Source: Mytilisepta virgata
Taxonomy: Eukaryota; Mollusca; Bivalvia; Mytilida; Mytilidae
Reading direction: 5' to 3'
Length of the DNA: 64,000 nucleotides
Assembly (NCBI GenBank): GCA_028015205.1
Contig: JAPWFG010000058.1
Coordinates: 186,001-250,000, forward strand
Shown one piece after another: positions 37,401 through 49,400 of this stretch. Position 1 is the stretch's first letter, and each line of letters begins with the position of its first letter. A program made the position numbers and the translations under genes. The notes under the pieces were generated by a model that worked only from the letters and a program-made list of their open reading frames with translations, had not been told where the DNA came from and searched no databases.

Positions 37401-40400
37401 ATTATCATTAATATTTATACTTTTAAAAAAAATCATATAACAGACAAATAAAGGTAACTTTTTATGTTTTTTTAGGCTGAAATATTGCAAATTTTGAAAA
37501 TTATTATCCGTCATTTTAAAAGTTTCAGCTTGAAATTTTCACATGCTTACAAAAAAGTTCAATATTTTTTAACTAATAGCTAGATTATGTAAAGACGAAT
37601 CTAAAATGGGGTCAACTGTCAAAATCTGCCCAGTATTAACAATTTTACAGCTATTTAAAAATTTGGAGTTTCTATGTCTGAGAAATGTAAACATCTTGAA
37701 GGCGAACAAATTATGATGTTATATGAATTATGATGTCATAACTTTATGACGTCACCAAGTATTGTAAAACACAATTAGTCCTATCCTTAACATTTCAACG
37801 ATAAATGATTAAAGAAAAAAATATTAATCTACAAGTAGTAACCAAGGATTTGCATTGAGGAAAAAATGCATAGCAACCAAGCAGAAATGAATTTTTTCCA
37901 TTACACAATCACATGTGCACTTTTAAATAATTCATCAGTATGTGTATAAGTGTATAAGCTTATAAATTTACAGGAACAATAGAACAGTCCATTTTGCTGC
38001 CTGATTTTAAAAGTTTAAAAACCAAATAAATTCAGTAATACATCTACATTTAAGTTACATGCTGTCATAATGAGTTACTCCCCTTTACAATTGACAAACT
38101 GCAAATTCTAAATCACAAGAATTTATTCAACCTGTTATTGGTAAATGTTGGTTTAAAATTCTTGTTCAAAGGGATTTGTGGATGATATAGGTCTCTTTGC
38201 ATCTATTTCCATTAAATACATTCATCTAATGTTACAATTATTTAGCTGTGGTTTTCAATGCAACCACCTGTTCGTGTTTACAATTGTCCTTGTTACATGA
38301 CATGTATGTAGTCTCGCCAAAATTGATACATCTAAATAAAAAGCATGTGTTTCCTGCTTATAGTGAGAATTTTTCATCATACAATAACTGACCTGTAATA
38401 TATTATTAATAGCAATGCAAAATCCCTGTGTATTTATTCACACAAACACATGTGTTTCAATGTTTACATCATACATATTACAACTTCCGGTTGGGGGGGG
38501 GGGTATTTGGGTTTCTAGAATTTTAAGGAATGACAATTTTTTTTAAAGATTTTAGTAAAAAGAACAATAATTTTTTCATTTTACTTTATAATATATGTAA
38601 AAAAAATTATTGCACAAGATTTACATTACATATGGACTGTTCAAATTTAGAAAACCCCATTTTCACCTCTTTTGCATTCTTTTTTAAAGCATTACATTAA
38701 AGTTTTGGACCGTATGCAAACATTTTATATTTTCTGTGTTAAATACATACTTAAGGAATTATACTGACCCTAGTTTCTCCATCAGTTGTTTACAGGATGG
38801 ATCAGCATCACAAAATATTCCTTTACACACGTTTGAGATCATGACGTCAAGTTGGGTCAAGCCGCGCAATTGTTTTCCTGTTACAGAAGTCATGAAATAA
38901 TAGGCTGCCATTAAGTCTGTACGTTTCGTTGAAACATGGGAGATGGCTCAAAACGATCGCCATACAATGGCACATATCCAATTAAAATCTCGGGGTGTGA
39001 AGTCAGTCTACTTTTTCCGTAATTTCAGAAATCACGAGCCATGGTAAAAAAGTCTCCTTCCGCAAAGTAAAATGTACCTCTTTCATGCTCTCCATGTAGA
39101 ATAAAAATTTTCTTGGTTTTATTCATTTAATCCTTTCAATATTTCTATGTCAAATGTCTCAGGTAAATACGCCTTTAAAACAATACTAGTTATTCAGTTA
39201 TCATGGTTGGTTTTGTTACAGTAGGTCCATATATCATGGTGCAATTATAATTTTTTTAATGGACTTCTTTTGTATCCCTCAGGTCAAAGTTCATTGCAGG
39301 TCTTGAGCCAGATAATTTTTTAGTTCAAGCCATCCATCAGGCTCATGTAATATTGATAGTTTATGCTGTCCAATAGTCCCGAGTGATATTTGTAGTTTAT
39401 GCCATCCAACAGCTTGCCTTGGTAATGTTTAATTTATTCTTGTCTTAGGTCATCAAAGATTGTGGAATCCTACATTCCAGTAGAAATTATAGAATTTTAC
39501 TTGCTGGCTTCTCTATCTTGCTGTCTACCCAATCTCTCGACGTTGTTCTGTCAACTTTATATTTCTGGTTTCAATTTTATGAATTGTTTGAAATCCACAG
39601 GTACTATACTGAACCACAAAAGAAACGTCGCACAAAATGACATGTTCACATACATTTATTTCAAAGTGACATTTATATATTTTAAATTAATTTTTACAAA
39701 ATTTAATGAATGATTTACAGTCTTTTGGTTACAATGTTCACAAAAACGTCACAATTGTCGCAACGTCACATGTTTTCAATGCTGTGCTCCCACGTCCATT
39801 AATAACGTGTATGTCCTCCACCGGCACCAATTACTGCGGCACATCTTCGGTACATGGAGTTGTTGAGCCGATTAATAAACGCCATCGGAATACGTGCCCA
39901 TACTCTCTGAAACGCTTGTGAAAGTTCAGCTGCAGTTGTCGGACTTGGCTGCTCATTATTCAACCGTCTTTGAACTTCGTCCCATAAATGTTCAATAGGG
40001 TTTAAATCTGGACTCAAAGCCGGCCAATCCATAACATTAATGTTATTCTGCTGTAGGAAGTCTCTTGTGGCTCTTGCGGTATGCGCACGTGCATTGTCCT
40101 GTTGGAAAGTCTTGTTTTGATGACGTGCGAAATGGGGCTGAACATGGGGTGTCAAGACTTGGTCGATGTAACGGGCAGCTGTTACGCCATTTCCTCTGCC
40201 TGGGCCAAGGTTCTGAAAGATGACTGGACCAAGTTTAACGTTAAGGCCGATTCCACCCCATACCATGATGCTATGTCCTCCCCACGCGTCTGTTTCCAGA
40301 ATGCAGCTGTCTTCGTAACGTTCCCCGCGTCTTCTCCACACTCTGGTTCTGCCATCGGCTGTTGAAATGCAGTAACGGCTTTCGTCGGAGAAGATGATGT

Positions 40401-43400
40401 TACGCCATTGTCGATTTCGCCAATTCTGTCGCTGAGTGGCCCACTGAAGACGAGCTTGACGGTGTCGAGGAGTAAGAATAGGTCCTCTTGCTGGACGGCG
40501 ACATCTCATGTTTCTAGCAGCTAATCGCCGACGAACCGTATCATCACTTATGGGTCGTCCATGTGTTCCAACAGTGTTTCTGGCAGTTTCGGCAGCTGGG
40601 GTGAACCGATTCATCAAATGGTGACGAACAATGCCTCTATTCTGTCTAGGGGTAGTGATTTGGGGTCTACCACTCCGTGGACGGTCATTTGTGCTGTTTG
40701 TTGCATTGTACCGTGTCCGTAGACGTTCAATTGTTCGAACAGCACAGTTGAAGTCGTTGGCAATAACTCTGGCAGATTGCCCAGCATCCAATCGACCAAT
40801 GGCCTGTTCTCTCTGTTGTGGAGTCAGACGTGGCATAGCTTCTGTGTCAACACTGATACTAACAGTCTTTAATTTTCTCCGGCCTTTTATACCCATAAAG
40901 GAGCATGAATTTCACGAACATTTAAGATTTAAGAAAAATTACCGCCAAGTGTGTCCCACGAGCGGTTTTAGGTACGGTCGCTCTACGATATCAACTGAAA
41001 ATTATTCAACCGAAAATTTAATTCACAGGTAATTTAATCTTACCTGGTGATGTAATCGTAATACTGATTATATAAAAATCATTAATTAATATTTATTTTG
41101 AATTTTGCTAACATTTTGAAAAAGCGACGTTTCTTTTGCGGTTCAGTATATTATTTGATTTCGCAGTGAATCAGAAGTTTGTTTCAAATTCCTAAAAACT
41201 GTGTATAGAAATGGCAAATGGGGAGATAGGATGCTCACCCAGTAAAACAATTTCTCACATTATATTAGACCCTGATTGGAATTGTGAACATGTGTTAATT
41301 GTATTACATTTACTGAACAGTAGAAAAAAATTTGGACAGTAATTACTGTAATTTATTATCTCCATATTTTTCATGTTTGATTAATGAGCTCAATTATAAC
41401 ATTGAATTTCGAAATTGAAGGATATTGGATTCAAGACACCATTACAAAGATTGAAAGATTGATCATAGGAAAAAAAATATCAGATTTATGGGTCTTTGAA
41501 TGGCCTTAATTAAGGATCAAATTGGCAGGATGATTTATTTTTATACGACTGCAAAATTTTTGCGGTCGTATATTGGTATGACGTCATCGTCGTCGTCCGA
41601 CGTCGTCCGAAGACATTTGGTTTTCGCACTATAACTTTAGTATAAGTTAATAGAAATCTATGAAATTTAAACACAAGGTTTATGACCACAAAAGGAAGGT
41701 TGGGATTGATTTTGGGAGTTTTGGTCGCAACAGTTTAAGAATTAGGGGCCAAAAAAGGGCCCAATAAGCATTTTTCTTGGTTTTCGCACAATAACTCTAG
41801 TATAAGTAAATAGAAATCTATAAAATTTTAACACAAGGTTTATGACCACAAAAGGAAGGTTGGGATTGTTTTTGGGAGATTTGGTCCCAACAGTTTAGGA
41901 ATAAGGGGCTAAAAAAGGGCCCAAATAAGCATTTTTCTTGGTTTTTGCACAATAACTTTAGTATAAGTAAATAGAAATCTATGAAATTAAAACACAAGGT
42001 TTATGACCACAAAAGGAAGGTTGGGATTGATTTTTGGAGTTTTGGTCCCAACAGTTTAGGAATTAGGGGCCAAAAGGGTCCAAAATTAAACTTTGTTTGA
42101 TTTCATCGAAAATTGAACTATTGGGGTTCTTTGATATGCCGAATCTAACCGTGTATTTAGATTCTTAATTTTTGGTCCCGTTTTCAAATTGGTCTACATT
42201 AAGGTCCAAAGGGTCCAAAATTGAACTTAGTTTGATTTTAACAAAAATTGAATTCTTGGGGTTCTTTGATATGCTGAATCTAAACATGTACTTAGTTTTT
42301 TTATTATGGGCCCAGTTTTCAAGTTGGTCCAAATCGGGGTCCAAAATTAAACTTTGTTTGATTTCAACAAAAATTGAATATATGGGGTTCTTCAATATGC
42401 TGAATCTAACCATGTATTTAGATTTCAGGTTAATGGACAATTACTTAAGTATAAAACATAATTTAAAAGGCAGTGTAAGGTTGGTAATTGAAACTCATTT
42501 GAATATCTCACCTAAACTGCTTTTAAATTATTTATATTGGAAATTTGCCAAAAACTTTATTATTAATAAATTCCATTGGAAATTTGCCAATAACTTTAGT
42601 TTAATGAACTTCATTTGAAATTTGCCGATATAAAAATTAAAATGTTGCTGATGAAGCTTTTTTGTTTATCTCACCTAAACTGCTTTTAAATTATGTATAT
42701 TGGAAATTTGCCAAAAACTTTATTATTAAATTTCTGATTTATATATAAAAGCAATAATAATGATAAGGCAAGAGATACACACCAAACAGGATGTGTAAAT
42801 TATTATAATAAGTATTGTGCAATAGCAAGAAATTTTCAATTGCACAGTATTGTGCAATAGCAAGAAATCTTCAATTGCGTAGTATTGTGCAATAGCAAGA
42901 AATCTTCAATTGCACAGTATTGCACAATAGCAAGAAATTGATATTTGGGCCTGGTTATCAAATTGGTCCACATTGAGGTTTAAAGGGTCCAAAATTGAAC
43001 TTTATTTGATTTCATCAAAAATTGAACTATTGGGGTTCTTTGATATGCCGAATCTAACTGTGTATTTAGATTCTTAATTTTTGGTCTCGTTTTCAAATTG
43101 GTCTACATTAAGGTCCAAAGGGTCCAAAATTAAACTTAGTTTGATTTTAGCAAAAATTGAATTCTTGGGGTTCTTTGATATGCTGAATCTAAACATGTAT
43201 TTAGATTTTTGATTATGGGCCCAGTATTAAGTTGGTACAAATCAGGGTCCAAAATCACTCTTTGTTTGATTTTAACAAAAATTGAATATATGGGGTTCTT
43301 TGATATCCTGAATCTAACTTGGATTTTGGGCCTTGTGTTTAAATTTATCCACATTGAGGTCCTTAACGGTTAAAATTAAACTTTGTTTGATTTCATTAAA

Positions 43401-46400
43401 AATTGAATTATGGGGGTTCTTTGATACAACTGTTCAGGGTTCGACCTATGCGGTCGTATCAAGCTGTGCCCAGCGGAGCATTTTATTTTTTTTGAAACAC
43501 AAGGAAACTACAATAAAAAGTTTATGAAAAAAGTGAATTGTCAAAATTCAGGAAATTTTAACTTTTAACATTAATGGGGTGAATTTGCAAATTAATTCTG
43601 ATTTTCCTAAAAGTAAAGCACTAATAAGTTTGTCATACAATGTATCAATGTAATAGGGGCCTCGGTTGCTGAGTGGTCTAGGTAGTTCGCCGTGACTACT
43701 ACTGATCACTAGCCTGTCAACGTTGGGGTTGTGTGTTCTAATCTCACCTGTGGCGGGGTGTGTTTGACAAGGATTGCCAATTTTCCTACCGAAGGTCGGT
43801 GGTTCTCTACGGCTACTTCGGCTTCCTCTAACAATAAAAACTGGCCGCCGCGAAATGGCCAAGATGTGCTGAAAACGGCGTTAAACCCCAACTAAACTAA
43901 ACTATCAATGAAATACCTCAGAGAAAGACATTATGAACAGGAAACAAGCCCAAATATTTATTTCTTTATTCATTACTGGTATGTACAAATATATTCAAAG
44001 CATTTTATTTGCAGGGAAAACATTGCTAGTACAGACTTTAGCAAAATGTCTAGATGTACCATTTGCTATGTGGGATTGTTCTAATTTAACTCAGGCTGGA
44101 TATGTTGGTGAAGATGTAGAAAATGTTATTGCCAAATTACTTCAGGATGCTAACATGAATGTAGACAAATGTCAGCAAGGTTTGTTCATTTAATTATGTG
44201 TAGAGAAATGTTAGGTTTTGTTTACAAATATAGTTTTGCATAAAAAAGTTTAAAAAAAAAACTGAAAGTCTTGTTATTGATAAGTGCACTTAAAAATTTT
44301 GTTTTAGTCATCACTAGATTTGGCAATAAAAAAAATTTATTGAATGACTTATCATGTCTATTGTAATTATATGTACCGTACTTACTTTATTTTTATTCGA
44401 CACTAAAATACACATTTTTTTTTAGGAAAATTGGAAAATTGTTGAAAAAATAGAGTTTTTGTATTTCCATCCACATCGTTGTCATTTTTTTGACTTCATA
44501 TCATCGACCTGGTCAAAGTACTTTAAGAATAGGCAATCAAAACAATGGTTCATATTGTTATTTTTAGTAAATTTCCAGTTAGGAAAAATTCAATAAAATT
44601 CACTTAAAAATCGATCTTGTTTCAGTCAAATTTATTAAGATAGATAGTTTAAAGATTTCGAAAGACGAAATTTATTAAGATAGATAGTTTAAAGATTTAG
44701 AAAGACGAAATAAACACTTGATGAGGACTGAAAATAATTAACTTACCTAAGAAGTTAAAATTACTGACTGTCACGAACAACGATCATAACTTTGAAAATT
44801 TTGAAATAACTTTGACAATTTTGAAATCGTCAAAAAAATAGAGTTATCAAAAAATTCAATTATCCTTGAATTTTCAAAAGTTTCGAATAATTAGGCTGTC
44901 CAATAATTATAGTATAACTAATCGTGAAATGCAAATACTTAAAAATCTAGAACGAGTTACCGAACAACACAATAATTCACGAGTGCACATAGCGCACGAG
45001 TGAATTATTATTGTTTTTCGGTCACGAGTCTTTGGTATTCAAATTTCGAAATTAGTTGTTCTGTTTATTACATTGACATATTCCGTGTATTCATAAAATT
45101 TAACGAGAAAATACAAGTGATTATGTTTTTATGCAACTACGCGACAACATTTTTATAGCAACATCGTTGGCGAAGGCTATTGTTATGTCACTTCCTAAAG
45201 TGAAATATGACTTTCGATTTCACTGGGTGAATTATCGGATTTGATATCACTCAGAAATCCCAGTATTTAAAATTATGGTTATTACGGTAACTGAAATCTT
45301 GTTACTATCTTGCATACTCTAATCTTGTTTATTATATGGAAAATTATTTCAGGAATTGTATTTCTGGATGAAGTTGACAAGATTAAAACTGGACCACATT
45401 ATCATCTTAAAGATGTTGGTGGTGAAGGGGTACAACAGAGCTTATTAAAACTTTTAGAGGGTACTGTTGTTAACGTTCCTGCAGATAAAGGCATCAAGAA
45501 AACATCTAGATCAGAAACTGTCCAAGTTGATACAACAAATATACTATTTATAGCAGCTGGTGCATTTACAAATCTGGATAAAATTATCAGGAAGAGAAAA
45601 AATAAAAAGGTTACCAGTAGTTTAAGGCTATGCCAAATTTATTTCTTGTTCTGCAGAATTTGTTCATAAAATAATAGAATAGACAAGATTTTATTTTATT
45701 AACAAAGATTTTAAACTGGAATAATCTGGTTGTTAGTTTGTTGATGTGTGTGGACTGGCAGTTGGGGTGATGGTCATGTCCAAACAGTGGTGAAGGAATT
45801 CTGGTTTAGCGTCTGTTAGATAGCTCTTTTCTTGTTTTATTGTATTTTTCTGGAAAAAATTTTTTAGCATCAAAATGAGTTCCCCAAGAATATGAATAAC
45901 AGATTGTTAATTTTTAGAATGTAATGCCAGGTGTCTCAGATCATATACATTATAAATTGGAAGCTTTTCATTTAAAGTATATATTATATATTAATAAATA
46001 TTCTTATTAAAATTAAGTAATTCATAAATTTGTTTTAAAAGATGATTCTTAGCATTTAAAAAATTACATATACATGTATGATGGAGCTAAATGTTTATTT
46101 TAATATGTCAGCTTTCTGCAACTGTATACATTTATTTTTTCAGAATGTTGGTTTTGGTGCTGAAATTCCTAAGGAAATATCTGAAAATCACAAGGAGGGT
46201 AAAAAGTCAAAACTTGAAACTGCTATAATAGAACAAAAGGAAAGAGACCAATTATTTACAGATGTGGACACTAAAGACCTTGTTTCTTACGGATTACTAC
46301 CTGAATTTGTAGGCCGTTTTCCTGTTCTAGTTCCATTCCATAGTTTAGATGAGGACCATTTAGTGCAAATATTAACTGAACCTAAAAATGCTCTAATACT

Positions 46401-49400
46401 ACAATTCCAACAACAGTTTTCAATGGATCAGGTCTGTATATTAGGGCATTATTTTGTGAGGTTGCAAGAAGCCTTACAGAACATTGATTGTACACAGACT
46501 ACAGTACCAGTGGAATTTCAGTTCACCAACATGAATTTCTATAATTACCATTTTTAACAATTCACATTTGGCATCAGTCTTTGAGTATGCATTACTCACT
46601 GTAAAAAATCAGTACACATGTACTTCATAATAATTCTAGTATACATTCATGTTTTACTTCGCCCACCATGGCTATCATTAAAACTAGATTCATCTTCACA
46701 TATAAAGTGACATATAAACTGAAAACACTGAATAGTATATAAAAACAGTAATTCTGTAAAAAATAATCCCCCCAAAAAACACAAAAACTATAAGACTGTA
46801 AATGATATAACTGTAGGATGTTTCATCACTTGTTAAATATACATCTAACTCAATTTGTAGAATTTTATTACAGTGGAACCCCTGAAAACCAGCCCCTCTG
46901 AAAACCGGATTCCTCTGAAAACCGAACTTTTACTTTCGGTCTGGCATTTTTTCCTATATATTCAAGTAAAAAAATCCTCTGAAAACCGGACCCTCTGAAT
47001 TCCGAACACCGGCCGTACTTTCTGGTACAAAACATATATATTCTTGTCAAATTAACCTCCAGAAACCGGCCGAAACAATGTATTACCTGGAAAATCAGTG
47101 AACCGTAATACATGTCATCCTTAATCGATCGATGATTGACATCATGAAACTAAAAAACCATTTAAAAAAAAGGTGTGTAAGTCGTTAATCAAACAATAAT
47201 CAGGCATCAATAAAAACGTCGGATTGAAATTAAAAACAATTAATTGTATTAAAATAATGTGCGCGTGGTATATCTACATATTTAAGCACTTGACACAATT
47301 TGATAACATCGTTATAATACATTGTAATACACTTCCGGTTTCACTCTCCAGATCATATACGTCTTTTCCGGAACCTCCTAAAATCAAACCCTCTGAAAAC
47401 TCTGGTCCCACAGCTGTTCGGTTTACAGAGGTTCCACTGTATTTGAATGGCTCTTTACAAATTTTAAAATCAAAACATCAATCAGTTTAAAAATTCATTA
47501 GAATACCATAATAAATTTCTTTGTCTTATTTTGTGTAAGACAAAATTATTTGTATTGATACACAGTTACACCCTGTTCATTGTCATTCAGAGTTAATATA
47601 ATATTTAATTAAAGCTTGCATTAAGCTATTGTAGTAAAACTTGTAACACATATACTTGAATCACATTAGTTACTTTTATTAACTTCTAAAATATTTGACA
47701 GAATGAAATGTACAATTATCATATTTATACATGTAGTAGCCTACACATAAACACCATGATGATATCAGTCCATGAACATATATTGTTGACAGTAATGATG
47801 TAATGCTATTAACCCATTAGTGAGCTCTACTGCAATGTATGTCTGGAAATTCTTGGCATCCTGTAAACAAGTTGGCAATGAAACTTCAGGTCATTTTCTT
47901 GGTGTTTCATATGAAATAACAGATGAATATCAGTAGAGAACTTTTCCCACTGTTTTGTCACATTGGTATTCTTTTGCTGTTATATATTACAAGGGTGTTT
48001 TTTTTTTATTGATCTTTTTATGCCCCCGCTGCTGGGTGAAGGGGCATTAAGTGTTACCCTTGACCGTCCTTCAGTCCGTCTTTCGTCCGTCTGATTTTGG
48101 TTTCCGCACTCATCCAAATTTTATGAAACTCATACACAAAGGTAAGAATGACAACACGCAGACAGAGTTCGAATTTGGGCAGTGAGTCATTTACCTTTCT
48201 AGAGTTATGCCCCTTCATAACTTGGAAAATTTCAAATTTTTTCGTTTCGGCACTAACTTAAGTTTGCATCATCCAAATTTTTTGAAACTCCTACACAATG
48301 CTAAGAACCACAACACACAGACAGAGTTTGAATTTGGACAACGAGTCATTTACCGTTCTAGAGTTATCCCTCTCTATAACTTGGAAAATTACAAATACTT
48401 GAGAATAGAACTCTTTTAAAAACTAGCAGTGACATCAAATGCTCTCAAAAAGTACTTTCAAGTATTATAAGCCAGCTAGAGTGGGGCATTCATGTCCTCA
48501 GACACATTCTTCTTTCATTCTTTTTATTTAGTTTATGTGAGAAGCAGAACACTAGGTTCGACAGTTTTTAAAACATAACAATCTTGATAATCCTTGTGTA
48601 TGTGTTAATGATAGTGAGGATAACAGAAGCAACGTGCAAATTTCTAAAACAACTGTTAAAAAAATAAAGGGAAATGAATAACTGAGTAAATAGTTGATCC
48701 CACAATGAATTGATTTACATGTATAATACAATTAATTTCTGATGGAGACACATGTAAAGTCATATATCTGCCAATCATAAATCTCTTATTGCAGATTTCA
48801 TGTGATGAAAACTTTCTTTGAAATGCAGTCTGTATCAGTTTAGCCATGTTTATATCTTTGTAATTTAATTTATTGTTTTCAGTGCCAACTAGAATTCACC
48901 CCAGGGGCATTAAATGCAATTGCAAGAAAATCATTAGAAAAGAAAACCGGTGCAAGAGGGCTGAGAAGTATATTAGTACGTATTTATTATTAATTCACAT
49001 TTGTTTAGCTAATTCAGATTTTACTCTGTATGTGAGCAAATTTACACAGAATAATTTATATATTCTCTGATAGGTTATATAAGGCCTAGAAAAAATCTTA
49101 TACATGTATTTCTGATTTTGCATTAAAAATGAATTAGGTAGTTCAAGAATCCTGATTTTCAAGTCTGATTTGGAACTGTCATTATTTCACTCTGAAGTTT
49201 GTTTCTTGGTATTTAATTTTTAAATGTAACAGTGGAGCATTATTTGTCCAAAATTACCAACTTCACCAACCAGGGATTGAATCCAGAACCTTTGGTTCAG
49301 TAGTCCACTGCTCTACCAATTGAGCTAAAGGAGTACTACACTAACACAGTAATTGGAGAGTTGTTATAAACCTGTCAGGGTTCTATTACTTTTATTGAAC

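Larger units (their letters stand above)
36611..44014 (+). other. CLPX: Intron 7 of CLPX, loaded with mobile elements
   Basis: 7.4 kb phase-1 intron lying within the second glycine codon of GSGKT in the Walker A motif. From left to right it contains a direct-repeat element (36719-39310), a Tc1-like transposon (39607-41148), a large repeat (41540-43488) and a SINE (43656-43902). Between these no further gene was seen. Confidence 0.8.

Noticed and set aside
36719..39310. Autonomous LTR retrotransposon
   Set aside because: LTR-like direct repeats exist, but there is no coding frame, primer site or polypurine tract.
40081..41032. Plus-strand open frames over the Tc1-like transposase
   Set aside because: Shadows of the minus-strand transposase, which has clear catalytic motifs.
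42165..42618. Open frames of 91 and 148 codons within the large inverted repeat
   Set aside because: They come from tandem non-coding units, the same block is open on both strands, and the related copy at 18589 does not preserve them.
49255..49332. Functional tRNA gene
   Set aside because: D-arm and B-box are recognisable, but acceptor and anticodon stems do not pair properly.
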